Positions 1 through 9,692 are shown, counted from the stretch's first letter. The stretch: DNA of 64,000 nt from CALZBJ01 sp945619025 (GCA_945619025.1 CALZBJ010000009.1:1-64000); one strand, 5' to 3'. Notes: generated by a model not told the origin, from the sequence alone. Numbers and translations: made by a program.

Positions 1-184
1 TACCGTCATTGTGGTGGCGGTGTCGATCTCAGGGGATCTCTTTGAGAGCGTCGTAAAGCGTCATCGCGGGATTAAAGATAGCGGTAAACTCCTTCCTGGG
101 CATGGTGGAATCCTCGATCGTATCGATGCATTAACTGCAGCCGCGCCCGTTGTCATCAGCGGTATGCTCTTAATGGGGCTTTAA
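1..184 (+). CDS. cdsA: Phosphatidate cytidylyltransferase, C-terminal fragment
   Basis: The window opens inside this gene; frame 2 reads about 60 codons to a TAA at 182-184. CdsA makes CDP-diacylglycerol from phosphatidic acid and CTP in the inner membrane, the precursor of all phospholipids. The visible piece carries the CTP_transf_1 family signature region: SGDLFES, then KRHRGIKDSGKLLPGHGG with ILDRID, and a final hydrophobic helix ending in MGL. The next gene, dxr, starts 80 bases downstream; cdsA-dxr-rseP-bamA is the usual order in gammaproteobacteria. The N-terminal part lies outside the window. Confidence 0.93.
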   Translation, partial: TVIVVAVSISGDLFESVVKRHRGIKDSGKLLPGHGGILDRIDALTAAAPVVISGMLLMGL

Positions 185-264
185 TCGCTCGATAGGCAGC
201 AAAGCTAAAAAAACAAATTTTCGTTTAAGCAGTAATTCTAAGCAGCAACAATAAAAGAGAGCTC

Positions 265-1443
265 ATGAAACAGGTTTCGATTTTAGGAGCAACCGGATCC
301 ATTGGTGGATCAACGCTCAAGGTGATTCGCAGTAATCCTGGACAATTTGCGGTGCATTCAGTGGTCGCCCATAAAAACGTCGATAAGATGTTTTTAATCT
401 GCCAAGAATTTACCCCACAATATGCGGTAATGGCGGATGAGGAAGCGGCGGATGATCTGCGTAAACTTGTTGCGCGCGGCGGATTAAAGACTGAAGTGTT
501 AGGCGGCGAAGCGGCGATTGTTTCGCTTGTGAAAGAGCCTGAAATCGATCTTGTGGTTGCGGCAATTGTAGGCGCAAAAGGCCTTGTTTCAAGTCATGCA
601 GCAGTTCTTGCCGGCAAGCGAATTTTGCTTGCCAATAAAGAGTCGCTCGTCGTCGGCGGTACGCTCTTTATGGATGCGGTGAAAAAACATGGCGCAACGC
701 TTCTTCCGATTGATAGTGAGCACAATGCGCTCTTTCAATGTTTGCCAAAAGATGAGTCAGGCGCGTTTCATTTAGAAGGCGTGCGTCAGCTCATTTTAAC
801 GGCCTCCGGTGGTCCGTTCCGCACCTTTTCTAAAGAGGATCTTAAAAAAGTTACCCTGCAAGATGCCTTAAAACACCCGAATTGGGATATGGGCCCGAAG
901 GTGACGATCGATTCCTCAACCTTAATGAATAAAGGTCTTGAATTTATCGAAGCGCATTTCCTTTTTGATATGCCTGCCGAAAAAATCGAGGTGCTTGTGC
1001 ATCCTGAGAGCATTATTCATTCGCTCGTTGAATACCAAGATGGCAGCTTTTTAGCACAACTTGGCGAGGCGGATATGGCGATTCCCATCTCCCATGCACT
1101 TGGTTATCCTGAGCGAGTGTTATCGGGGGCAAAACGTCTTGATCTAACTGAGATTGCAACGCTCCATTTTGAAAAACCGGACCTTGTTCGCTTCCCGGCG
1201 TTACGATTAGCCAAAGAGGCATTGAGTGCCGGAGCGACTCATCTCGTTGCCTTAAATGGGGCGAATGAGGTGATTGTTAATGCCTTTTTAAATGAGATGA
1301 TTGCCTATCATCAAATTCCTGAATTTTTGGAAACGCTTCTTGAAAGTGTCGAATCCACTGCGCTTGGCAGTGTGGACGATCTGTTGGCGTACGATTCCTA
1401 TATTCGCGTTAAAACGCGCGAGTTGATTAAAGAGAGTCTCTAA
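265..1443 (+). CDS. dxr: 1-deoxy-D-xylulose 5-phosphate reductoisomerase
   Basis: Catalyses the NADPH-dependent conversion of DXP to 2-C-methyl-D-erythritol 4-phosphate, the first committed step of the MEP isoprenoid pathway, in the cytosol. The 392-residue product matches the family length (E. coli 398). The N-terminal NADPH-binding motif GATGSIG is at residues 8-14. The metal-binding PIDSEH segment holds D150 and E152, and a second active-site segment reads NKGLEFIEAH. The ATG follows a purine-rich AAAAGAGAG stretch. It ends two bases before rseP, so the two are probably co-transcribed. Isoprenoid units feed undecaprenyl phosphate, used by the envelope genes around it. Confidence 0.97.
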   Translation: MKQVSILGATGSIGGSTLKVIRSNPGQFAVHSVVAHKNVDKMFLICQEFTPQYAVMADEEAADDLRKLVARGGLKTEVLGGEAAIVSLVKEPEIDLVVAAIVGAKGLVSSHAAVLAGKRILLANKESLVVGGTLFMDAVKKHGATLLPIDSEHNALFQCLPKDESGAFHLEGVRQLILTASGGPFRTFSKEDLKKVTLQDALKHPNWDMGPKVTIDSSTLMNKGLEFIEAHFLFDMPAEKIEVLVHPESIIHSLVEYQDGSFLAQLGEADMAIPISHALGYPERVLSGAKRLDLTEIATLHFEKPDLVRFPALRLAKEALSAGATHLVALNGANEVIVNAFLNEMIAYHQIPEFLETLLESVESTALGSVDDLLAYDSYIRVKTRELIKESL

Positions 1444-1445
1444 TT

Positions 1446-2873
1446 ATGTTTGAGTGGATTGCATCATTTTTTAATTCCATCTTCGGATTTATTGTGTTGA
1501 TGGGCATCTTGGTGACCATCCACGAATTTGGCCATTTTTATGTGGCAAAACGCTTAGGCTTTAAAATTTTAACTTTCAGAATTGGCTTTGGGAAAGCGGT
1601 TTGGAATCGTCATGGAAAGGACGGAGTAAACTATCAGCTCGGGCTGATTCCACTTGGCGGGTATGTGGAGATGCTCGATGAGCGTGCCCATGAAGTGGCT
1701 GAAAACGAGATGCATCTCACCTTTAATGCTAAGCCAATCTGGAAGCGATTTTGCGTGATTGCAGCAGGGCCAGCGGCGAATATTGTGCTCGCATTTGTGC
1801 TCCTTTGGGGGCTTTTTATGTATGGCGTTCCCGCAACAAAACCCTATCTAGGCGCGCCAACGGAAAATTCGATCTTTGCCGAAGCAGGCTTTCAAAACCG
1901 CGATCTTGTCACGAGCGTTAATGGTAAAGAGGTGGTAACCCTCGATGATTTTGGTATGAAGATGATCGATCATTTAAATGGCTCGGGGCAGGCGAATGTA
2001 ACCGTACTGCGCGATAACCGTTATGAGACGCTGTCGATTGATTTGGCAGAACCGATTAAGCTTGATCGCTCTGAAAATATCTATCACGTACTCGGGCTTC
2101 GCCTCTATCAGCCAGACCTTGCCGATGCCGATATTCCCGCGCGCGTGGGCTTTATTCTCGATGAAAGTCTAGCGGCCAATAGCGGGATTTTAGTGGGCGA
2201 TGAAATCGCACAAATTGGCACTGTTTCGGTCAATCATTGGGGCGATCTTGAAAAGGGGCTTAACGCCATTCGCAATAATCCGGCGGTGAATCAATTTGAG
2301 ATTGTAGTTAAACGTGGCGCTCAATTTGTCACGCTTCCGGCGAACTTAACGGCAGAGCAGAAAGCTGTGCAAAAAGAGCTTAAACTTGGGATTGGGCTTG
2401 GCGGCATTACCCTTGAGGATCTGCCTGAATCGATGCAAGCGGAAATTAAGGGAATGGAAGTAATCCCTCAATATGGGCCGATTAAAGCACTTAAATATGC
2501 GGCGATAAAAACCAAAGATGATTCGCTAATGATCTTTAAATTTATCGGTCGGATGATTAAAGGGAGCGTCAATGTCAATAATATGGCAGGACCGGTGACG
2601 ATTGCCGACGTTGCCGGGAAAACGCTCAATATTGGTGTCGTCTATTTCATTAGTTTGATGGCGATGTTTAGCATTAACTTAGGGGTGATTAATCTCTTCC
2701 CGATTCCGGTTTTAGATGGTGGGCGTTTGGTTGGTCTCCTGATTGAAAAGGTGGTCGGGCGCGGCAAAATTCCAGAAAAACTCTCGATGATGACGCTTCA
2801 ATTTGGGGCGATGCTGGTTCTCTTTTTTATGGGATTTGTGATTTTAAACGATCTTTTTCAATATATCCCTTAG
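1446..2873 (+). CDS. rseP: RIP metalloprotease RseP (site-2 protease)
   Basis: Inner-membrane zinc protease that cuts transmembrane segments. In E. coli it cleaves RseA to release sigma-E and clears remnant signal peptides. The zinc motif HEFGH is at residues 26-30 in the first membrane helix, and the third ligand lies in the LDG motif (about 423-425) of the NLFPIPVLDGG segment. Between them are two PDZ-like regions (about 125-330). The length of 475 is slightly above E. coli (450). It follows dxr by two bases and precedes bamA after a 313-base gap that may carry bamA's own promoter. Confidence 0.96.
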   Translation: MFEWIASFFNSIFGFIVLMGILVTIHEFGHFYVAKRLGFKILTFRIGFGKAVWNRHGKDGVNYQLGLIPLGGYVEMLDERAHEVAENEMHLTFNAKPIWKRFCVIAAGPAANIVLAFVLLWGLFMYGVPATKPYLGAPTENSIFAEAGFQNRDLVTSVNGKEVVTLDDFGMKMIDHLNGSGQANVTVLRDNRYETLSIDLAEPIKLDRSENIYHVLGLRLYQPDLADADIPARVGFILDESLAANSGILVGDEIAQIGTVSVNHWGDLEKGLNAIRNNPAVNQFEIVVKRGAQFVTLPANLTAEQKAVQKELKLGIGLGGITLEDLPESMQAEIKGMEVIPQYGPIKALKYAAIKTKDDSLMIFKFIGRMIKGSVNVNNMAGPVTIADVAGKTLNIGVVYFISLMAMFSINLGVINLFPIPVLDGGRLVGLLIEKVVGRGKIPEKLSMMTLQFGAMLVLFFMGFVILNDLFQYIP

Positions 2874-3186
2874 CCCTTATTGAGCCTTATTGAGTAATAG
2901 CTGACGCCCGCTAAGATTAGAAATGCGAACGGCACTATAATGACAGAAGCGTGCCGAGCCGTGATTGAAAGAGCAAACCGTGACGGCGCTTAAGTGGGAA
3001 GGGCGGTGAGTTTGGAATCTTTTTGCCCTTAATATCCGCTTTAGAGTATACTTAAACAGTTTAAAGTAAATAAAAGAAGCGCTTCCGATAGGAGAGAACT
3101 CTTATTGAGAGGGCGCAAAAATAGTCTGAGATCCCCGAAAAATAGGGCGGTCTTAATGTTTAACCCGTTGAACAGATTGAGCGAGC
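2874..3186. other. Intergenic region rseP-bamA
   Basis: 313 bases with no convincing gene. It starts with a short direct repeat (CTTATTGAG twice, around 2876-2895). A TATAAT at 2936-2941 lacks a good -35 box. A better promoter lies at 3023-3052. AAGGGC near 2999 and GCCCTT near 3025 could pair, but no run of T follows. A 17-codon open frame beginning inside the TATAAT has no ribosome site and is not called. I could not fit a sigma-E promoter with normal spacing. Confidence 0.5.
3023..3052 (+). promoter_or_regulatory. Candidate sigma-70 promoter for bamA
   Basis: TTGCCC (3023-3028) and TATACT (3047-3052) are separated by 18 bases. The first matches the -35 consensus at 4 of 6 positions and the second the -10 at 5 of 6. 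It would give a leader of about 130 bases before bamA. Confidence 0.4.
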
Positions 3187-5526
3187 ATGTTTCCACGTAA
3201 ATTACATACAATTCTCTTCTCGTCGGTCTTACTCTTATCCGGAGTGAGCTACTCTCAAGATTATCAAGTCAATGATGTTCGCGTCGATGGACTTGAGCAA
3301 CTCGAGCCTGGCGTCGTTTTTGCTGCGATGGGGGTAGATCCCGCTGATCGCACCTACCGTGGTAATGCGCAAGCGCTCATTCAAAGACTCTACGCCACCG
3401 ATCTTTTTGAAGATATCAAAATCGGCCGCAGTGGCAATAAACTCATTGTGACGGTGAAGGAATTCCCGATCATCGATGAGGTGGTGCTTGAGGGCAATAA
3501 AGACCTTAAAGATAAACAGATTAAAGATGTGCTTTCGAGCATGAATCTAGCGCCCGGTCGCAGTTATAGCCCCGCGAAAATTCAGCTGATGCGCAACCAA
3601 CTTCTAAAAGTGTATGAAACCCGCGGGAAATATCACGTCAAAGTCGATGTGGTGGAGAAAAAACTCCCTCGTAATCGTGTGCGCGTGATCTTCAAAATCT
3701 CTGAAGGAAAAACCGCTAAAATCCGTGAAATTAACTTCATCGGCAATAACTCCATCAGCGATCGCAAACTGCGCAATCAGATGGGAACCAAGGTTTCGAG
3801 CTTCAAAACCATTTTAAGCGGTGGTGATAAATATAATCCGGTCACCATCGATCAAGATTTAGAAAAAATTAACGAGTTTTATCAAAATCGCGGCTTCTTA
3901 AAAGTAAACGTCGGCTATTCATTTGCGACGGTGAGCCAAGATCGTGAAGATATGCACGTGGATATCCATGTCGATGAGGGCGAGCGTTACCGTTTTGCCG
4001 GCGTTGATGTGGTGGGAAATACCATTATTGATAAAGAGGAATTACTAAAACTCGTTGAGATCGAGTCCGGTAAACTCTATAAGAAATCTGATGTCGATGA
4101 TGCCGTTAAAGCAATTAGCGACCGTCTTGGAAATGATGGCTATGCGCTTGCGCGCGTGAACGCGATTCCAACCATCGATGAAGAGAATAAAACCGTGAGC
4201 TTTGCCTTTGCCGTTGATGGCGGGGACCGTTCTTATGTTCGTCGCATTAATGTTGTCGGAAATAGCCGTACTCAAGATGCGGTATTCCGCCGTGAAATGC
4301 GTCAGATGGAAGGCTCGCCCTTTGCAACGAATGATATCGAGCGTTCGCGCGTTCGTATTCAGCGATTGCCACACATTGAAGCAGTAGATGTTCAGACTGA
4401 ACAGGTGAGCAACGACGAAGTTGATTTAACCTATAAAGTGAAAGAGCGTAGCGCGGGATCGGTACAATTTGGGGTGAGCTATGGTCAGGATTCTAAATTC
4501 GGAATCATGGCAGGCTTTAATCAGCCAAACTTCATGGGGACCGGACACGATTTAAGCGTCAATGCGGAAACTGACAAGAGTGGGCAAACCTTCTCAATCG
4601 GCTATACCGACCCATATTTTACCAACAACGGTCTAAGCGTTGGAATCGAGCTTCAATACAGCAAACGTAAGCATGACTGGGACGATACCGGTAACTATAT
4701 CGCCGACGGATATAGCGCGATGCTCAAACTCGGCTATCCATTAACGGAATACACCTCTCTTAGCGGTGGGATTGGCTATGAGCGTTTAAGCTTAAGCACA
4801 ACGCCCGAATCGCCATGGGAAATTACCGAGATGTTAAGCGGCACGAAATGTGAGCACGCGTCAAACGGCACCTGTATCGATGGCACGCCACGTTATAAAG
4901 ATCGCCGTAATCTCTATCGTTTCCGCTTTGGAATCGACCGTGATACCCGTGACCGTACGGTCTTTGCAACCTCAGGAACGTACAACTACGCAGGCATTAA
5001 CGGAACGCTTCCCGGATCGAAAGATAAATTTTACAAATTAATGTATAGCCATAAGAGCTATTTCACCCCATTTACCGATGACGATAACTTCGTATTAGCG
5101 CTAAGTGCCGACGTTGCCGCTGGTTATGGATATGGCGGAACTGATGGCCTCCCATTTTATGAAAACTTCTACGCCGGCGGGATTGGCTCGGTGCGTGGAT
5201 TTAGAAGCAGCTCGCTTGGTCCTCGCTTTTCAAATAATGACTCGCGCGGGGGTGCAATGCGCATCAACGGAACTGCTGAGTTAGTGATGAAAGTGCCAGG
5301 TCTAGAAGATAATAACAATCTTCGCTGGAGCGCCTTTGTGGACGCGGGACAGGTCTTTGATAAACCGGGTGATTACGATCTTGGGGATCTTCGCTATTCC
5401 GCAGGGTTAAGCCTGTCATGGTTATCGCCATTAGGGCCACTTAACTTTGCTTACTCAACGCCATTAAACGATAAAGAGCGTGATAAGAAACAGCGCTTCC
5501 AATTCACCATTGGATTCCCATTCTAA
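3187..5526 (+). CDS. bamA: Outer membrane protein assembly factor BamA
   Basis: Core of the BAM complex, which folds and inserts beta-barrel proteins into the outer membrane. The 779-residue product has a signal peptide (about 1-23, ending before QDY), five POTRA domains (about 24-420) and a 16-strand barrel. The conserved VRGF of loop 6 is at residues 669-672, and the chain ends in Phe, the usual outer-membrane protein terminus. An extracellular loop near residue 555-565 holds two Cys (KCEH and GTCID) that could form a disulfide. The ribosome site is weak. The periplasmic chaperone gene skp follows after 34 bases. Confidence 0.97.
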   Translation: MFPRKLHTILFSSVLLLSGVSYSQDYQVNDVRVDGLEQLEPGVVFAAMGVDPADRTYRGNAQALIQRLYATDLFEDIKIGRSGNKLIVTVKEFPIIDEVVLEGNKDLKDKQIKDVLSSMNLAPGRSYSPAKIQLMRNQLLKVYETRGKYHVKVDVVEKKLPRNRVRVIFKISEGKTAKIREINFIGNNSISDRKLRNQMGTKVSSFKTILSGGDKYNPVTIDQDLEKINEFYQNRGFLKVNVGYSFATVSQDREDMHVDIHVDEGERYRFAGVDVVGNTIIDKEELLKLVEIESGKLYKKSDVDDAVKAISDRLGNDGYALARVNAIPTIDEENKTVSFAFAVDGGDRSYVRRINVVGNSRTQDAVFRREMRQMEGSPFATNDIERSRVRIQRLPHIEAVDVQTEQVSNDEVDLTYKVKERSAGSVQFGVSYGQDSKFGIMAGFNQPNFMGTGHDLSVNAETDKSGQTFSIGYTDPYFTNNGLSVGIELQYSKRKHDWDDTGNYIADGYSAMLKLGYPLTEYTSLSGGIGYERLSLSTTPESPWEITEMLSGTKCEHASNGTCIDGTPRYKDRRNLYRFRFGIDRDTRDRTVFATSGTYNYAGINGTLPGSKDKFYKLMYSHKSYFTPFTDDDNFVLALSADVAAGYGYGGTDGLPFYENFYAGGIGSVRGFRSSSLGPRFSNNDSRGGAMRINGTAELVMKVPGLEDNNNLRWSAFVDAGQVFDKPGDYDLGDLRYSAGLSLSWLSPLGPLNFAYSTPLNDKERDKKQRFQFTIGFPF

Positions 5527-5560
5527 TCAAAGCGTTTATCATTTGGCATAAGGAGAGGGT

Positions 5561-6244
5561 ATGAACCGTTTGCACCGACTGACAGTTGTCACGATCACAT
5601 TGCTATTTAGCCTATTTATCGGGAGCCATGCGCTCGCGGAAGAGGTGGTGATGAGTGATCAAGGTGAGGCGGTACCCTCTTTAAATGATGCGGATAAATC
5701 TGAGAAAAGCGATAAGGCGGAAACGCCTGAGCCGACGAAAACACTCCCGAAGCGAAGCGGTGTTACAAAGGACCCGGTGGGGTCGGAACAAAACGGCATT
5801 GTGAAAGTCGGTGTGGTGGATACGCATCTCCTGCTTGAGCGTTACGCACAGATTAAAAACGTCAACGATATTTTAGATAAAGAGCTCTTTCCGCTCTATG
5901 AATCGCTCCGTAAAAAAGAGAGTGAATTACTGCGTTTACGGGAAGAACTCCGCTTTGACCGCGAAGAGAATGAACAGCGCAATCTTGAGCGCTCCATCAC
6001 CAATCTCCAGCGAGAGCTTGAGCGGATGAGTGAAGATTTCCGTCAGGAAGCGAACCTCCGTAAAAATGAAGAGCTCTACAAAATTCAGAAAACCATTAAC
6101 AACGCCATTCTCGATTATGCCAATCGTAATAACTACGATTTGATCATTGAGTATGGCTTAATCTATTCAAAAGAGGAGCTCAATATTACCGGGCAAATCT
6201 TGGAAGAATTGATCAACAAAGAAGAAACGAATGAAACTAAGTGA
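5561..6244 (+). CDS. skp: OmpH/Skp family periplasmic chaperone
   Basis: Periplasmic holdase that escorts unfolded outer-membrane proteins to BamA. A signal peptide (about 1-26, ending HALA) is followed by a charged, low-complexity segment of about 55 residues rich in Lys, Glu, Asp and Pro. The OmpH domain follows, starting at VKVGVVDTHLLL, with a long charged coiled coil (about 105-175). E. coli Skp is 161 residues, so the 227-residue length is explained by the inserted linker and a longer tail. A strong GGAGAGG ribosome site precedes the ATG. The last 14 bases overlap lpxD, which suggests translational coupling. Confidence 0.9.
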   Translation: MNRLHRLTVVTITLLFSLFIGSHALAEEVVMSDQGEAVPSLNDADKSEKSDKAETPEPTKTLPKRSGVTKDPVGSEQNGIVKVGVVDTHLLLERYAQIKNVNDILDKELFPLYESLRKKESELLRLREELRFDREENEQRNLERSITNLQRELERMSEDFRQEANLRKNEELYKIQKTINNAILDYANRNNYDLIIEYGLIYSKEELNITGQILEELINKEETNETK

Positions 6245-7265
6245 AATTTTCCAGCACCTTATTGATTCCGGCTTAGACGCGACATTAGTAGGGGAGGCTG
6301 ACATCGAAATTAACGGTCTTTCGACCCTTCAACACGGTAAAAAAGGCACCATCTCCTTTTTAAATAATCCGCGCTATCGCAAGTTTTTAGAAGAGAGTGA
6401 TGCGAGCGCCATTTTAGTCAATGAGCGAAACGCTGACGCGGTATCAGGAAGCGCCATTGTGTGCGATGAAACGCATGAAGCGTGGGCTCATATTGCCGAG
6501 CTTTTCGATCATGATTATCAATCTTTTAAAGAGACGCACGAAACGGCCGTCATTCATAAAACGGCGCAGGTCGATCCTACGGCGGTGATTGGCGCGTATG
6601 CGGTAATCGGGGCAAATACAACCATCGGCGCGGGGACCTATATCGACTCCCATTGCGTGGTTGAGCAAGATGTCACCATCGGAAAGGATTGCTATCTATT
6701 TTCCCATGCGGTCGTTCGTTACGGCTGCGTGTTAGGGGATCGTGTAGTCCTTCATCCTCATGCGGTGATCGGCGCGGAAGGTTTTGGTTTTGCACGCACG
6801 CGTAAGGGTTATATCAAAGTGGCTCAAATTGGGCGCGTGGTGCTTCATGATGATGTCGATATCGGATCAGGCACTTCCGTTGACCGTGGCGCGATTGAAG
6901 ATACGGTGATTGGTAAGGGCTCAAAACTCGATAACCATGTTCAAATTGGGCATAACTGCGTGATCGGCGAGCATACCGTTGTGGCGGGCTATACTGGCAT
7001 TGCAGGATCGACAACGATTGGTAATAACGCAATTATCGCTGGTGGAGTGGGCATTAATGGCCACATCAATATTGAAGATGGCGTCATTGTCACCGGTGGA
7101 ACAAAAGTATCGCATTCGCTCAAAAAAGGGCACTCCTACTCATCGCCTGCGCCCATTATGGAAACGCGCGATTGGCTGGTGAATTCGGCGCGCATCAAAC
7201 GTCTTGGAGATCTATTTGATCGAGTGAAAGAATTAGAAAAACAATTGAAAGAGAAAGAGAAGTAA
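6231..7265 (+). CDS. lpxD: UDP-3-O-(3-hydroxyacyl)glucosamine N-acyltransferase
   Basis: Adds the N-linked hydroxyacyl chain from acyl-ACP in lipid A synthesis (third Raetz pathway step), in the cytosol. The N-terminal uridine-binding domain (about 1-100) is followed by hexapeptide repeats forming a left-handed beta helix (about 105-300). H241 in the GHNC segment matches the catalytic His239 of E. coli LpxD. A charged C-terminal helix rich in Lys and Glu ends the 344-residue protein (E. coli 341). Its ATG sits inside the end of skp, and fabZ follows after four bases. Confidence 0.97.
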   Translation: MKLSEIFQHLIDSGLDATLVGEADIEINGLSTLQHGKKGTISFLNNPRYRKFLEESDASAILVNERNADAVSGSAIVCDETHEAWAHIAELFDHDYQSFKETHETAVIHKTAQVDPTAVIGAYAVIGANTTIGAGTYIDSHCVVEQDVTIGKDCYLFSHAVVRYGCVLGDRVVLHPHAVIGAEGFGFARTRKGYIKVAQIGRVVLHDDVDIGSGTSVDRGAIEDTVIGKGSKLDNHVQIGHNCVIGEHTVVAGYTGIAGSTTIGNNAIIAGGVGINGHINIEDGVIVTGGTKVSHSLKKGHSYSSPAPIMETRDWLVNSARIKRLGDLFDRVKELEKQLKEKEK

Positions 7266-7269
7266 ATAA

Positions 7270-7737
7270 ATGGCTACAAACGACAATAAAGTGATTGATA
7301 TTAACGAAATCATGAAGTTTCTTCCCCATCGTTATCCGTTTTTAATGATCGACCGAGTGATCGATTATGAACCGATGGGTGAGTTACACGCGATTAAAAA
7401 TGTAACGTATAACGAGCCATTTTTCCAAGGGCACTTCCCAGTTAAACCGATTATGCCAGGGGTATTAATCCTAGAAGCGCTTGCGCAAGCAACGGGCATT
7501 TTAGGCTTTAAATCGATGGAAGATCCGGATGCGACCGATGACACGATCTATTATTTCGTCGGCATCGATAAGGCGCGTTTCCGCCGTCCTGTTGAGCCAG
7601 GGGATCAATTAGATCTTCGCGTTAAATTTATCAAAGCAAAACGCGGAATTTGGGCCTTTGAAGGCAAAGCGTATGTCGATGGACAAGTGGTTTGCCAGGC
7701 AGAAATCATGTGTACACGACGTGAGGCGTTTGATTAA
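7270..7737 (+). CDS. fabZ: 3-hydroxyacyl-ACP dehydratase FabZ
   Basis: Dehydrates 3-hydroxyacyl-ACP in type II fatty acid synthesis. It competes with LpxA for hydroxyacyl-ACP, which is why it is clustered with the lpx genes. The 155-residue hot-dog fold shows the catalytic GHFP histidine and the helix motif MPGVLILEALAQ with the catalytic Glu. The FLPHRYPFLMID opening is typical of FabZ rather than FabA. It ends one base before lpxA. Confidence 0.97.
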   Translation: MATNDNKVIDINEIMKFLPHRYPFLMIDRVIDYEPMGELHAIKNVTYNEPFFQGHFPVKPIMPGVLILEALAQATGILGFKSMEDPDATDDTIYYFVGIDKARFRRPVEPGDQLDLRVKFIKAKRGIWAFEGKAYVDGQVVCQAEIMCTRREAFD

Positions 7738-7738
7738 T

Positions 7739-8527
7739 ATGACACAAGGAAACATTCATCCCACCGCGATTATCGACGAAACGGCTGAACTCCACGAGAG
7801 CGTCATTGTTGGGCCTTACTGCATTGTTGGGCCGAATGTGAAAATTGGCGCGCGGACCGAGCTTAAAGCCCACGTTGTAATCCAAGGACCGACGACAATT
7901 GGGGAAGATAATGTCTTTTTCCAATTCTCTTCCATTGGTGATGTGCCACAGGATAAAAAATATAAAGAGGGCGATCAGGTCTTCTTAGAGATTGGCGATC
8001 GCAACACGATTCGTGAATATGTGAGCATTAGCCGCGGAACGGTTCAAGACCAAGGCTATACCAAACTTGGCGATGATAACTGGATCATGGCGACCTGCCA
8101 TATTGCCCACGACTGCATCGTCGGATCACGCACTATTTTCGCAAATGGCGCTTCGCTTGCCGGTCATGCGGTGATTGAAGACGATGTGATTTTAGGTGGA
8201 TATACCATGGTGTATCAGCGTTGTCGCGTGGGTCAAGGAGCGATTACCGGTTTCTCATCGGGCATTCATCGCGATGTACCACCTTTAATCACAGCGGCTG
8301 GATATCGCGCAGCCCCTGCAGGCATTAACGCCGAAGGAATGCGTCGTCGCGGCTTTTCAAGCGATGCAATTCGCGCCACGAAAAATGCCTATCGCGCCCT
8401 TTATCGTAAAGATTTAAGTTTGGATGATGCCATTGTTGAGATCGAAACGATTGCCAAAGAGCATCCCCATTTAGATCATTTCATTGAGTTTTTACGTGCA
8501 GAGAGTGATCGTGGAATCGTCCGCTAA
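7739..8527 (+). CDS. lpxA: UDP-N-acetylglucosamine O-acyltransferase
   Basis: First step of lipid A synthesis: transfers a 3-hydroxyacyl chain from ACP to UDP-GlcNAc. The start is the ATG two bases after the fabZ stop, giving MTQGNIHPTAII and 262 residues, exactly the E. coli length; an upstream in-frame extension inside fabZ is rejected. Hexapeptide repeats fill residues 5-185 and the C-terminal helical part starts near 190. H124 in HIAHDC corresponds to catalytic His125. The 3' end overlaps the likely lpxB start. Confidence 0.97.
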   Translation: MTQGNIHPTAIIDETAELHESVIVGPYCIVGPNVKIGARTELKAHVVIQGPTTIGEDNVFFQFSSIGDVPQDKKYKEGDQVFLEIGDRNTIREYVSISRGTVQDQGYTKLGDDNWIMATCHIAHDCIVGSRTIFANGASLAGHAVIEDDVILGGYTMVYQRCRVGQGAITGFSSGIHRDVPPLITAAGYRAAPAGINAEGMRRRGFSSDAIRATKNAYRALYRKDLSLDDAIVEIETIAKEHPHLDHFIEFLRAESDRGIVR

Positions 8528-9692
8528 ATCCAGTGCCACTTCGGTGGCATCACAGCCTGTTTTTATGTTGGTCGCCGGAGAGTTATCCGGCGATCTTTTA
8601 GGTGCAGGATTAATTAAAGCGCTTAAAGCGGATTATCCGAACGCGAGCTTTTTTGGGATCGGCGGGCCGCTTATGATTGATGAGGGCTTGGAAACAATCG
8701 AGCCCATTGAGTCGCTCTCCATTATGGGCTTAGTGGAAGTGATTAAGCATCTTCCGAAACTCCTTAACATTAAAAAGCGCCTCATTGCGGAAGCGAAAGC
8801 GCGTAAACCTGCCATTTTTATCGGAATCGATGCGCCAGATTTTAATCTTAGGGTATCGAAAACACTCACAAAAGAGCGCATTACGAAAACGGTGCAATAT
8901 GTCTCTCCTTCAATTTGGGTGTGGCGTGAAGGGCGCGCAAAAACGATTAAAAAATATATTGATCGGGTGCTTTGCCTCTTTCCTTTTGAGGTGGATCTCT
9001 ATCAAAAATACCGGGTCGATGCGATCTGCGTAGGCCATCGCTTAGGCGATGAAATTCCTCTTGATCCTGATCCTACGGCGGCAAAAAAAGCATTAAAGCT
9101 TAAGACGGATAAACCCTATTTAGCGGTGTTACCGGGAAGCCGAATGGGCGAGATTACGCGACTATTGCCAATTTTTACCGAAAGCATTGGGGCGTTAGCT
9201 GAAAAACATCCCGAGCTTCATTTTGTAATTCCAGCGGCGAATGAACGTATCTATGCGGCGATCGAAGATGCGTTATCGAGCTTGCCAACAAGTACGCAAC
9301 TAAAAGTATCGGTGCGTCATAGGGAGTCGCGGGAAGCGATGGAAGCCTCCGATGCGGTGTTACTTGCCTCAGGAACGGCCTCATTGGAAGCGATGCTGCT
9401 TAAAAAACCGATGGTGGTGGCCTATAAATTTAGCGGATTGACCGCGTGGCTTGCCCCTAAAATTGTCAATATTCGCCTCTTTTCGCTGCCCAATATTTTA
9501 GCCGGCCGAGAGATTGTGCCGGAGCTTTTTCAAGAGGCGGTAACGGTTGGAAAAATCGTTGAGCTCACTGAAAAAGCGCTCGATCCCGCGCAGAACAGCG
9601 CGCTAATTGAGACGTTTTACGCGCTTCATACCACGCTTCGTCTTAACTCAGATCAAAAAGCTGCGCAAGCGGTGAAGGAGCTTATCGAGTGA
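8511..9692 (+). CDS. lpxB: Lipid-A-disaccharide synthase
   Basis: GT19 glycosyltransferase that joins UDP-2,3-diacylglucosamine and lipid X into the lipid A disaccharide, at the inner membrane face. I chose the GTG at 8511 because GAGAG lies five bases upstream, giving 393 residues (E. coli 382). An in-frame TTG at 8484 and an ATG at 8565 are alternatives. Family marks are VAGELSGD near the N-terminus, SPSIWVWREGR in the middle and the LPGSR donor-site motif. The gene overlaps the end of lpxA by 17 bases and rnhB by four (GTGA). Confidence 0.93.
   Translation: MESSAKSSATSVASQPVFMLVAGELSGDLLGAGLIKALKADYPNASFFGIGGPLMIDEGLETIEPIESLSIMGLVEVIKHLPKLLNIKKRLIAEAKARKPAIFIGIDAPDFNLRVSKTLTKERITKTVQYVSPSIWVWREGRAKTIKKYIDRVLCLFPFEVDLYQKYRVDAICVGHRLGDEIPLDPDPTAAKKALKLKTDKPYLAVLPGSRMGEITRLLPIFTESIGALAEKHPELHFVIPAANERIYAAIEDALSSLPTSTQLKVSVRHRESREAMEASDAVLLASGTASLEAMLLKKPMVVAYKFSGLTAWLAPKIVNIRLFSLPNILAGREIVPELFQEAVTVGKIVELTEKALDPAQNSALIETFYALHTTLRLNSDQKAAQAVKELIE

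Noticed and set aside
2940..2993. A 17-codon open frame in the rseP-bamA gap.
   Set aside because: It starts inside a TATAAT box and has no ribosome site.
3095..3129. A sigma-E promoter for bamA (AGAACTC with TCTGA).
   Set aside because: The spacing is 23 bases, against about 16 in known sigma-E promoters.
7658..7738. A 27-codon longer start for lpxA inside fabZ.
   Set aside because: The ATG at 7739 gives the exact 262-residue family length.
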